Part shown: positions 6,567 to 12,623 of the stretch, piece by piece
How positions within the stretch are numbered: the stretch's first letter is position 1
Layout of the letters: each line of letters starts with the position of its first letter
From: JBQLZO01 sp052168315
Lineage (GTDB): Bacteria > Planctomycetota > Phycisphaerae > Phycisphaerales > UBA1924
DNA length: 16,088 nt
Direction of reading: 5' to 3'
Assembly: GCA_052168315.1 (NCBI GenBank)
Contig: JBQLZO010000045.1
Span: 1-16,088, forward strand
Notes under the pieces: generated by a model
Database searches by the model: none
Seen by the model: the letters and a program-made list of their open reading frames with translations, nothing else
What the model was told of the DNA's origin: nothing
Translations under genes and position numbers: made by a program

Positions 6567-7610
6567 ATGGATGATCAGCAGAACCAGAACAAGGGTCCGC
6601 GCGAGCAGGGTGGCCAGGGGCTGACGGTGGGGGCGGGGCTGCAGGAGTCGCGGCTCAACACGGACCTGATCGACTTCCTGCGGAAGTACGGGCCTTATGC
6701 GCTGTACGCGACGCTGATCGTGGTGGGGCTGTATGTGGCCGTGAACTGGTACCAGGAACGCGGGGAGGCGACGCGTGACCAGGCGTTCGTGGCGTTGACG
6801 GCGGCGGCGCAGTCGGGGTCACCGGATGCGCTGCTGGAGGTGGCCGAGGCGCATCGTGGGGAGGGCTCGGTGTCTGAGCTGGCGCGGCTGCGTGCGGCGA
6901 TGCTGATCGTGGAGTCGGCGCGGCTCGGGGTTGCGGTGGGGACGCCGCAGGAGCAGCGGGCGAACCCGCCGGCGGAGGCGCGGCTGGACGAGGCGCAGGT
7001 CAACGAGCATTTCTCCCGGGCTGAGTCGCTGTATCGGTCGGTCCTGGAGCGGACGCGGAACCAGCGCGACCGGTACCTGGTGGCGCAGCAGGCGCGGTGG
7101 GGTCTCGCGACGGCGCTGTCGGGGCAGGGGAAGTTCGATGAGGCGATCTCGGTGATCGAGGAGTACAAGGCCACCGGCGAGCGGGCGGGTTGGAGCGGGC
7201 ATGTGGCGATCGCGGAGGAGCGGCTGGTGCTGCTCCAGGATGCGAAGGCGCTGAGCGCGCTGCCGACGCTGGCATCGATCCCGGCGAGCAACCGGGCACC
7301 GGCGACGACGCCGGGTGTGCAGGCGCCGGTGAATGTGCGCCAGAACCAGCAGCTGCAGCCGGGGATGCCGATCCCGAACCCGATGCGGTCGTCGGTGGAG
7401 GAGCAGGATGGGATGTCGGTGAACCGTCTGACGGATCCGGAGATGATCCGCCGGCTGGAGGAGCAGCTCCGGCAGGCCCAGCAGGGCGGCGGCGGCTCGC
7501 CGGCCGTTCCGACGCCGACGCCGGAGCCTGCGCCGCAGTCCGAGCCTGATCCGGCGCCGGCACCGGAGCCGGATCAGCCGGCGGATCCGGATGATTCGGG
7601 CGCGCGGTGA
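6567..7610 (+). CDS. Membrane-anchored TPR protein, YfgM-like
   Basis: 347 aa. A hydrophilic Gln-rich N-terminus (1-36) precedes a single transmembrane helix at about 43-60 (ALYATLIVVGLYVAVNW), followed by WYQERGEATRDQAF, the layout of YfgM/TPR_21 proteins that associate with the SecYEG translocon. Helical repeats follow at about 70-225, including AEAHRGEGSVSELARLRAAML and AQQARWGLATALSGQGKFDEAISVIEEY, both TPR-like (quoted in parts: SELARLRAAML, WGLATALSGQGKFDEAI). The C-terminal 120 residues are Pro/Gln/Ala-rich, with a short coiled-coil-like segment (DPEMIRRLEEQLRQAQQ) and an acidic Pro-rich tail. Role: probably a periplasmic scaffold or chaperone-like factor; this is inferred from architecture. 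The start ATG has only a weak upstream GGAAG. A 56-bp gap separates it from the pseudouridine synthase gene, so the two may be cotranscribed. Confidence 0.72.
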   Translation: MDDQQNQNKGPREQGGQGLTVGAGLQESRLNTDLIDFLRKYGPYALYATLIVVGLYVAVNWYQERGEATRDQAFVALTAAAQSGSPDALLEVAEAHRGEGSVSELARLRAAMLIVESARLGVAVGTPQEQRANPPAEARLDEAQVNEHFSRAESLYRSVLERTRNQRDRYLVAQQARWGLATALSGQGKFDEAISVIEEYKATGERAGWSGHVAIAEERLVLLQDAKALSALPTLASIPASNRAPATTPGVQAPVNVRQNQQLQPGMPIPNPMRSSVEEQDGMSVNRLTDPEMIRRLEEQLRQAQQGGGGSPAVPTPTPEPAPQSEPDPAPAPEPDQPADPDDSGAR

Positions 7611-7666
7611 TCGTGCGTTTAATGGTGATGCGGCGCTGATGTGATGTGTTGAGGCGATGAAGCGAT

Positions 7667-9043
7667 ATGGGGCACCGGAAGCGCCCGGAGCGTCCGGGGA
7701 CCGATCCGGATGCGCCGCGCCCGATCATCATGCGGGGTGGGAAGGTGGATCCTGAGGCGATCCGTCTGGCAGCGCGGGTGCGCGCGGAGAACGCGGGTGA
7801 TGCGGATGCGTCGGGCGCGGGAGTGGAACCGCTCAGCGATGAGCAAGGGGCGGAAGGCCTTCGCGGGGATGATGCCGGAGAAGAGTCCGGCGATGGCGAT
7901 GGCGATGGCGATGATGATGGGCTGGCGCGGGTGTCGTTCACGCTGCAGCGTGATCTGAACAAGCGGGTGGACAAGTACCTGACCGACCGGATCTCGTTCA
8001 TGAGCCGGGCGCAGCTGCAGAAGCTGATCGACCTGGGCGGGGTGACGGTGAACGGTCGTGCGGCGAAGGCCTCGACGAAGCTGCGGATCGGCGACACGGT
8101 GGATGTGATCGTGCCCCCGCCGCCGGCGAAGGAGATCCAGCCGGAGGACATCCCGATCGAAGTGATCTTCGAGGATCCGCACCTGCTGGTGCTGAACAAG
8201 TCGCCGGACATCATCGTGCACCCGGCGCGGTCGCACAACAAGGGGACGCTGTTGAACGCGCTGGTGCACTATTTCCAGCAGACCGGCGGGGGCGGGCTGT
8301 CGGATGTGGGCAGGGAGCTGGCGCGCCCGGGCGTGGTGCATCGGCTGGACCGCAAGACCTCGGGGGTGATGGTCATCGCGAAGGATGAGGAGGCGCACTG
8401 GAAGCTGGGGCACCAGTTCGAGAAGCGGACGACGGACAAGCGGTATCTGGCGCTGGTGGAGGGGATCATCGAGACGGATGCGGATGCGATCGAGGCACCG
8501 ATCGGGCCGAGCCCCTCGCGGGCGAAGGGGCAGCGGGAGAAGATGTCGATCCGGCACGATGAGCTGGGCAAGCCGGCGCTGACGATCTTCCGGGTGCGCG
8601 AGCGGTACCACGCGCGGAGCGCTGGAGGCGTGGTGCCGGGATACACGCTGGTGGAGCTTGAGCTGAAGACGGGGCGGACGCACCAGATCCGCGTGCACAT
8701 GGCGTTCTACGGGTACCCGCTGGTGGGCGATGACATGTACGAGGGGCATGTGCTGCGCGGGGAGGCGCTGGGGCGCGAGGCTGGCAAGGCGATCGCGGCG
8801 GAGCGTGCGACGGCGGGGCTGGATCCGGAGGTGGTGCTGGACCGGCAGGCGCTGCACGCGGCGATGCTGGGGTTCACGCATCCGGTGAGCGGCGAGGGTG
8901 TGGTGTTCACCGCGCCGTTGCCGGCGGACCTGGCTGGCACGGTGTCGATCCTGCGACGGTGGACGAACGCGAGCGGGCTGATCACGCCGGCGGGCGCGAC
9001 GGTGGACATGGGGCTGGCGCTGGGCGGGGTTGAGGGCGTCTGA
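7667..9043 (+). CDS. RluA/RluD-family pseudouridine synthase
   Basis: 458 aa. Isomerises uridine to pseudouridine in rRNA; the RluD type acts on 23S rRNA helix 69. An S4 RNA-binding domain occupies about 89-150 (RVDKYLTDRI, LIDLGGVTVNG, GDTVDVIVPPP). The catalytic domain contains LLVLNKSPDIIVHP and GVVHRLDRKTSGVMV, with catalytic Asp228 in HRLD, then KRYLALVEG and the late motif LKTGRTHQIRVHMAFYG. The first roughly 85 residues are a low-complexity acidic extension (GDGDGDGDDDG) not typical of the family. An in-frame ATG at residue 22 is an alternative start; GAGG at 7651-7654 is a weak ribosome binding site for the start used. The C-terminal 60 residues extend beyond the core. Without a target-specific signature I cannot separate RluD from RluC or RluA, though the S4 domain argues against RluA. 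Confidence 0.92.
   Translation: MGHRKRPERPGTDPDAPRPIIMRGGKVDPEAIRLAARVRAENAGDADASGAGVEPLSDEQGAEGLRGDDAGEESGDGDGDGDDDGLARVSFTLQRDLNKRVDKYLTDRISFMSRAQLQKLIDLGGVTVNGRAAKASTKLRIGDTVDVIVPPPPAKEIQPEDIPIEVIFEDPHLLVLNKSPDIIVHPARSHNKGTLLNALVHYFQQTGGGGLSDVGRELARPGVVHRLDRKTSGVMVIAKDEEAHWKLGHQFEKRTTDKRYLALVEGIIETDADAIEAPIGPSPSRAKGQREKMSIRHDELGKPALTIFRVRERYHARSAGGVVPGYTLVELELKTGRTHQIRVHMAFYGYPLVGDDMYEGHVLRGEALGREAGKAIAAERATAGLDPEVVLDRQALHAAMLGFTHPVSGEGVVFTAPLPADLAGTVSILRRWTNASGLITPAGATVDMGLALGGVEGV
7889..7918 (+). repeat. In-frame GGCGAT hexamer tandem repeat
   Basis: Four perfect copies of GGCGAT (7889-7912) followed by two GAT triplets encode the Gly-Asp repeat in the acidic N-terminus of the pseudouridine synthase. 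Gain or loss of a unit by slippage would keep the frame and change only the linker length. Confidence 0.85.
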
Positions 9044-9064
9044 AACGAAAGCGAGCGGGATCGG

Positions 9065-9108
9065 CAGCGCGGCGGCCCGGCGATGTGGATCGCCGGGCCG
9101 CCGCGTTG
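9065..9108 (+). terminator. Strong hairpin at the convergent gene ends
   Basis: A perfect 17-bp GC-rich stem (9068-9084 with 9089-9105) and a GTGG loop, extended by three more pairs including one G-U (9065-9067 with 9106-9108). It starts 21 nt after the pseudouridine synthase stop and lies between convergent genes. It is followed by TTGAGTTGTT rather than a clean T-run on the plus strand, so it may also rely on Rho or on stalling in the G-rich tract that follows. Confidence 0.7.
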
Positions 9109-9141
9109 AGTTGTTGGGGGTCGGGGTTTGGAGGTGGGCTT

Positions 9142-9167
9142 GGAGGTCGGAGGTCGGAGGTCGGAGG
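9142..9167 (+). repeat. GGAGGTC heptamer tandem repeat in a G-rich tract
   Basis: Three perfect GGAGGTC units (9142-9162) and a partial fourth (9163-9167) sit in a G-rich tract running from about 9115 to 9180, between the hairpin and the stop codon of the DUF1579 gene. The tract has G-quadruplex potential on the plus strand. Confidence 0.8.
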
Positions 9168-9181
9168 GGGGGTTGGGGGGG

Positions 9182-9676
9182 TCAGCGCTTGCGGCGGTAT
9201 TCGGCGCGCATGAGTTCCTTCCAGGAGCCATCGTCCTGCTGCATGCGGGACATGAAGACGCGGTGGTCCTTTGACTTGAACTCGGTGATGTCCTGGAACT
9301 TGCGGATCTTGTTGTCGCTGGCCATGGGGCAGGCGCCCTCGGCCTCGAGGGTGAGTGTGGTCTTGCTGTCGTTGAGCCAGCCCCTGTAGTTCCAGAGGTG
9401 GTCCATCATGGAGCCGATCCACGAGCCGACGAACTCGGAGTTCTTCGGGTTGTAGCCGACGGTGAGGATCATGGTGGCGGGCTTGCCCTCGGGGCAGGTG
9501 CCCTTGCCTTCGGCGAGGATCCAGAAGGGGCCGATGGCGCGGACGGACTCGGTGCCCTCGAACTTCCATACCTGGCCGGGCTCCATCTCGCAGGCGCCGG
9601 CGTAGGTCCATTCACCGATGAACTGCTGGAGCCAGAGGTGCTGCTCGGTGGGTTTGGGTTCGGTCATGGTGCTCAT
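9182..9676 (-). CDS. DUF1579-family protein
   Basis: 164 aa. Opens with EQHLWLQQFIGEWTYAGACEMEPGQ, quoted here by its core FIGEWTYAG, and contains PFWILAEGKG, TMILTVGYNPKNSEFVGSW, MMDHLWNYRGWLN and a C-terminal DDGSWKELM segment; these fit the DUF1579 fold, a small beta-barrel family of unknown biochemical role that often neighbours SRPBCC/AHSA1 genes. No signal peptide or membrane segment is visible, so it is probably cytoplasmic. The start at ATG 9676 has AAAGGA about 8 nt upstream, a good ribosome binding site. Third gene of the arsR - SRPBCC - DUF1579 operon, 93 nt after the SRPBCC stop. It converges on the pseudouridine synthase gene. Confidence 0.8.
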   Translation of the reverse strand: MSTMTEPKPTEQHLWLQQFIGEWTYAGACEMEPGQVWKFEGTESVRAIGPFWILAEGKGTCPEGKPATMILTVGYNPKNSEFVGSWIGSMMDHLWNYRGWLNDSKTTLTLEAEGACPMASDNKIRKFQDITEFKSKDHRVFMSRMQQDDGSWKELMRAEYRRKR

Positions 9677-9769
9677 GGTGTGATCCTTTCGATTGTGGAT
9701 GATTCGGGATTGAAACGGTGATGTCTGAGTGATGGGGAAGCGCGCGTTTGGGGCGGTTTCGAGTTCGTG

Positions 9770-10243
9770 TCACGATCTGTCGGCGCGCTGTTCGGCGATG
9801 TGCTTGATGCGTGAGAGGCCGTGGGCCCAGCCTTCGCTGACGCCCTCGCGGTGCTCGGGGTCGATGAGTCCGATGGCCTCGTGCCGGATGGTGAGCGTGG
9901 TGCCCGTGGGGGTTTCGGTGAGGCGATACTGGACATGCGAGATGGCGGGGTAGGACATGAACATGGGGCCCTGGAGTTCGAGGAGGGTGGGCGGCTTGAT
10001 GACCTGGACATGTCCCCAGAGGTGTCCCGCGTTGTACCCATCGCGCTTTCCGAGGTCGCGGTACCAGCGGCCGCCGGGCCATGGTTCGATGACCATGGGG
10101 AAGGGTGTGCCATCGGGCATCTCGCTGCCGGGGCCGAGCTCGGCCAGCGCGGCCTCGAAGGCGATGGCGGGGGACGCGGCGATGTCGATGGAGCGGGTGA
10201 TGCTGAGGGTCTGGATGGCGCGGTCGGCTTCGTGGGTCAGCAT
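9770..10243 (-). CDS. SRPBCC/AHSA1-like protein
   Basis: 157 aa. A START-like helix-grip fold with a hydrophobic ligand pocket, seen from TRSIDIAASPAIAFEAAL (the usual first strand and 'P..vf.a' motif), WPGGRWYRDLG, GHLWGHVQVIKPPTLLELQGP (core: VIKPPTLLEL), VQYRLTETPTGTTLTIRHEA, and a C-terminal helix GWAHGLSRIKHIAEQ. It resembles AHSA1/SRPBCC proteins encoded next to ArsR regulators; the ligand is unknown. The start ATG overlaps the arsR stop in ATGCTGA (7 nt), so translation is coupled. The frame continues upstream, but only as an artefact of antisense composition. Likely controlled by the ArsR protein through the operator upstream of arsR. Confidence 0.82.
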   Translation of the reverse strand: MLTHEADRAIQTLSITRSIDIAASPAIAFEAALAELGPGSEMPDGTPFPMVIEPWPGGRWYRDLGKRDGYNAGHLWGHVQVIKPPTLLELQGPMFMSYPAISHVQYRLTETPTGTTLTIRHEAIGLIDPEHREGVSEGWAHGLSRIKHIAEQRADRS

Positions 10244-10653
10244 GGGGGGTGCTTTCTGGTGGGGTTGTCGGGGGCTGGCGCGGGGTGGTGGGTGGCGGGA
10301 TGGGCGGTGGGGTGGGTCGTGGGGTGGGCGGCCATGGCCTCGGCGCGTCGCTTGATGCGCTGGGCCTGGGCGGACCAGAGGGCCTCGAACGAGCTGATCC
10401 ACGCGTGCATGCCCTTGAGCTCCTCGGGGTTGAGGGTGTAGATGCGTTGCTTGCCCTGCTGGGTGGCGGTGACGAGCCCCGCATCGCGGAGGACTGCCAA
10501 GTGCTTGGAGACGGCCGGCTGTGGGATGGCAAGGGCGAGGACGATGGCGCCCACGGCCAGCGCACCACGCCGGGCGAGGAGCTCGACGATCTGTCGTCGG
10601 CGCGGCTCGGCGATGGCCTGGAAGGCGTCCGTTGCGGCGGCGGGTCTGGGCAT
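10237..10653 (-). CDS. ArsR-family transcriptional regulator
   Basis: 138 aa. A winged-helix repressor: FQAIAEPRRRQIVELLARRG (helices 1-2, about 11-30), recognition region PQPAVSKHLAVLRDAGLV (44-61), and wing TATQQGKQRIYTLNPEEL (62-79). This matches the ArsR subgroup encoded with SRPBCC/AHSA1 proteins; I see no clear metal-binding cysteine motif. After about residue 108 there is an unusual His/Pro/Thr-rich tail ending in a single Cys, so it is longer than the usual 95-115 aa. Its own promoter lies immediately upstream (TTGACA at 10687-10682, 16-nt spacer, TATGTT at 10665-10660, 6 nt to the ATG). An 8-bp inverted repeat overlaps the spacer and -10, indicating autorepression. First gene of the three-gene operon. 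Confidence 0.9.
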   Translation of the reverse strand: MPRPAAATDAFQAIAEPRRRQIVELLARRGALAVGAIVLALAIPQPAVSKHLAVLRDAGLVTATQQGKQRIYTLNPEELKGMHAWISSFEALWSAQAQRIKRRAEAMAAHPTTHPTAHPATHHPAPAPDNPTRKHPPC

Positions 10654-10659
10654 GGGGAA

Positions 10660-10687
10660 AACATATTCTGTTTCTGGAATATGTCAA
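10660..10687 (-). promoter_or_regulatory. Near-consensus promoter of the arsR operon
   Basis: On the minus strand TTGACA (perfect sigma-70 -35), 16 nt, then TATGTT (-10), then exactly 6 nt to the arsR ATG. This predicts transcription starting on the ATG itself, a leaderless mRNA. It is the best promoter by sequence in the window. Confidence 0.75.
10661..10684. promoter_or_regulatory. Inverted-repeat operator, probable ArsR site
   Basis: ACATATTC (10661-10668), 8-nt spacer, GAATATGT (10677-10684): a perfect 8-bp palindrome in an otherwise GC-rich region. It covers the promoter spacer and most of the -10 element of arsR, where a bound repressor would block RNA polymerase. The size and position are typical of ArsR-family operators. 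Binding by this particular ArsR is inferred. Confidence 0.7.
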
Positions 10688-10727
10688 GCGGAATCCGTGC
10701 GGGGCGCTGAATTAGCGCGGCCGGGGC

Positions 10728-10799
10728 GGGCTCGCGGGTCCGGGCGGGGGTCGGGATGGGGTCGGGTGGCGGGCGATGGGGGCGTGGCGTGGGGTTGGA
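10728..10799 (+). repeat. G-rich tract with G-quadruplex potential upstream of pdhA
   Basis: Runs of 3-5 G with loops of 1-5 nt (GGGCGGGGGTCGGGATGGGG and following) make a canonical quadruplex pattern on the plus strand between the arsR promoter and the candidate pdhA -10. No ORF with coding character is present. Confidence 0.4.
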
Positions 10800-10809
10800 T
10801 CGGCGGCGA

Positions 10810-10844
10810 TAGACTTGGGGCGGACCCCGGCGCATGCTCGGGGT
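10810..10844 (+). promoter_or_regulatory. Candidate pdhA promoter and 5' UTR hairpin
   Basis: TAGACT at 10810-10815 is identical to the tatA -10 hexamer. It would start transcription near 10822 and give a roughly 70-nt leader. The leader begins with a hairpin: ACCCCG (10824-10829) pairs with CGGGGT (10839-10844), with two more inner pairs. No -35 is evident at normal spacing. This is the only TAnnnT placed sensibly between arsR and pdhA, but the assignment is tentative. Confidence 0.35.
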
Positions 10845-10891
10845 GCGCTGTTGCATTGCCCCTTGTGACCACCGGCCAGAATGGACCCGTG

Positions 10892-12028
10892 ATGACGATG
10901 ACCGACACTCCCCGGGCGACCCCATCGGCGAAGCTGGATGATGAGACACTGATCCAGTGGCTGCGGGACATGGTGCGGATCCGCGAGTTCGAGACGCGGA
11001 CCCAGGCCGCGTACCAGCAGGCGAAGATCGGCGGTTTCTGCCACATCTACACGGGGCAGGAGTCGGTGGTGGTGGGCACCTTCGCGGCGGTGACGCCGGA
11101 TGACCCGATCATCACGGCGTACCGGGACCACGGGCACGCGCTGGCGCGGGGGATGCATCCCCGCGCGTGCATGGCGGAGATGTTCGGGATGCTCGAGGGG
11201 TGCGCGAAGGGCAAGGGCGGTTCGATGCACATGTTCGACAAGCCGAACAACCTGTTCGGCGGGCATGGGATCGTGGGCGCGCAGACGCCGCTGGGCGCGG
11301 GGCTGGCCTTCGCGACGCGGTACGAGTGGGAGGTGCTGGAAACGGCGGTGGATGGGAGCGAGGCGAAGAAGAAGGTGTGCCTGTGCTACCTGGGCGATGG
11401 GGCGCTGAACCAGGGGGCGCTGCACGAGGCGATGAACCTCGCGGGGCTGATGGACCTGCCGGTGATCTACATCGTGGAGAACAACGGGTATTCGATGGGG
11501 ACTTCGATCGGGCGTGGCACGACGGAGGCGGACAACCTGGGCGCGAAGGCCGCGGCGTACGGGATTGACTATTTGGAGACGGACGCGGCGGACATCCGCG
11601 GGCTGTACGACGATTTCAAGCCGTTCGCGGACGACCTGCGTGAGCGGCAGCGCCCGGGCTTCGTGAACCTGAAGTGCTACCGGTACCAGGGGCACTCGAT
11701 GTCGGATCCGCAGAAGTACCGCTCGAAGGAAGAGGTCGACAAGGCCAAGAGCAACGACTGCATCGACAACCTCGCGAAGTGGCTGATGGGTTCGGAGGAT
11801 GAGGGCGGGCGCGGGTGCCTGAGCGAGGAGGATTTCAAGGAGCTCCAGCGGGAAGCCAAGGATGCGGCGAAGGATGCGGTGGACTTCGCGGAGTCGGGCA
11901 CGCGGCCGGACCCGGAGAAGGAACTGTTCAGCGATGTGTACTTCAACCCGGTGCACCCGCACCTGTCGCCGACGGCCAAGTACAAGCCGGGGGTGGTGAA
12001 TCCGTTGCTGGAGGAGTTTCAGGAATGA
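10892..12028 (+). CDS. pdhA: Pyruvate dehydrogenase E1 component, alpha subunit
   Basis: 378 aa. E1 alpha/beta decarboxylates pyruvate using thiamine diphosphate and transfers the acetyl unit to the lipoyl arm of E2. Visible: MVRIREFETR near the start, GFCHIYTGQE, YRDHGHALARG (His80, His82), GKGGSMHM, GGHGIVGAQTPLGAG, the ThDP/Mg motif GDGALNQG (168-175) ending 27 residues later in NN (197-198), and YRYQGHSMSDP (264-273), the region of the E1 alpha phosphorylation loop in mitochondria. The acidic C-terminal region is longer than in short relatives. The frame is open far upstream to 10442, overlapping arsR in antisense; I chose ATG 10892, just before the conserved N-terminus. ATG 10898 and GTG 10865 are alternatives, and there is no clear Shine-Dalgarno. 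Its stop overlaps the next start (ATGA). Confidence 0.95.
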   Translation: MTMTDTPRATPSAKLDDETLIQWLRDMVRIREFETRTQAAYQQAKIGGFCHIYTGQESVVVGTFAAVTPDDPIITAYRDHGHALARGMHPRACMAEMFGMLEGCAKGKGGSMHMFDKPNNLFGGHGIVGAQTPLGAGLAFATRYEWEVLETAVDGSEAKKKVCLCYLGDGALNQGALHEAMNLAGLMDLPVIYIVENNGYSMGTSIGRGTTEADNLGAKAAAYGIDYLETDAADIRGLYDDFKPFADDLRERQRPGFVNLKCYRYQGHSMSDPQKYRSKEEVDKAKSNDCIDNLAKWLMGSEDEGGRGCLSEEDFKELQREAKDAAKDAVDFAESGTRPDPEKELFSDVYFNPVHPHLSPTAKYKPGVVNPLLEEFQE

Positions 12029-12282
12029 AGGCCACGGAGCTGCGAGAGGCGTTGAACGCGGAGCCGTTTCGCCCGTTCCGGGTGCACCTGTCAACGCCGG
12101 AGTTTGGCGGCCGGATGATCGAGATCGCGCACCCCGAGCTGGTGGTCGTGTCCTCGACCGGGCGGACGGCGATCGCGTATCGCCCGAACTCGGATGCGTG
12201 GGATGTGATGGACATCGTGCACATCGATTCGCTGGAGTTTCCTGACCCGAAGCGGTCACCATCGAAGCGGCGAGCCTCTTGA
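12025..12282 (+). CDS. Conserved hypothetical small protein inside the pdh operon
   Basis: 85 aa. Starts within the pdhA stop (ATGA overlap), with AGGA 1 nt before the ATG and GGAGGAG further upstream at 12010-12016. The N-terminus KATELREALNAEPFRPFRVH and the segment IEIAHPELVVVSSTGRTAIAY followed by VMDIVHIDSLEF form a pattern I recall from many small planctomycete proteins of unknown function (EPFRPF...HPE...DIVHI). It looks like a compact alpha/beta protein with no membrane segment. It immediately precedes mntA, whose frame opens at a TTG overlapping this stop. It may be a passenger of the same insertion as the toxin-antitoxin pair, or an unrelated gene; the sequence cannot decide. No catalytic motif is seen. 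Confidence 0.75.
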   Translation: MKATELREALNAEPFRPFRVHLSTPEFGGRMIEIAHPELVVVSSTGRTAIAYRPNSDAWDVMDIVHIDSLEFPDPKRSPSKRRAS

Positions 12283-12314
12283 CCACGGATGAACCAACGA
12301 GCCCGAACGATCCC

Positions 12315-12623
12315 ATGAGCCTCGACCAGTTCCAGATCGACTCCGACCGTCTCGCGGCGTTCTGCCGCCGGTGGTCGGTGCGCGAGCTGGCGGTGTTCGG
12401 GTCGGTGCTGCGGGAGGATTTCGGGCCGGAATCGGATGTGGATGTCTGCGTGGTGTTCGACCCGGCCGTGCAGCACGATGTTGATGACCTCATCCGGATC
12501 GAAGAGGAACTCAGCGCGATGTTCGGCGGGCGAGCCGTTGACCTCGTGCAGCGACGGAATATCCGCAATCCGTTCATGCGTCATGAGATTCTGACCAGCC
12601 GGCGGGTGCTCTATGCCGCTTGA
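12315..12623 (+). CDS. mntA: MntA-type nucleotidyltransferase antitoxin
   Basis: 102 aa. A minimal nucleotidyltransferase with the complete GSX10DXD motif: Gly29-Ser30 in VFGSVLREDFGPESDVDV, Asp41 and Asp43. In studied HepT-MntA pairs this protein neutralises the HepT ribonuclease by adding AMP units to the HepT tyrosine. The order here, MntA then HepT with an 11-nt overlap, and the intact motif support that role. The frame is open from a TTG at 12279; ATG 12315 is preferred because it leaves the usual short lead-in (DRLAAFCRRWSVRELAVFGS) before the motif. Codons are somewhat less G-ending than in the neighbouring pdh genes. It lies between pdhA and pdhB, an unusual place for a toxin-antitoxin module. 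Confidence 0.85.
   Translation: MSLDQFQIDSDRLAAFCRRWSVRELAVFGSVLREDFGPESDVDVCVVFDPAVQHDVDDLIRIEEELSAMFGGRAVDLVQRRNIRNPFMRHEILTSRRVLYAA

Noticed and set aside
9142..9167. CRISPR-like array from the GGAGGTC repeats
   Set aside because: Units are 7 bp with no spacers; this is a simple tandem repeat.
10442..10891. Upstream extension of the pdhA frame
   Set aside because: Antisense to arsR and across its promoter; conserved E1 alpha sequence begins only after 10892.
10834..10891. Leader peptide starting at ATG 10834 before pdhA
   Set aside because: Out of frame, no ribosome binding site, and no run of regulatory codons; too speculative to call.
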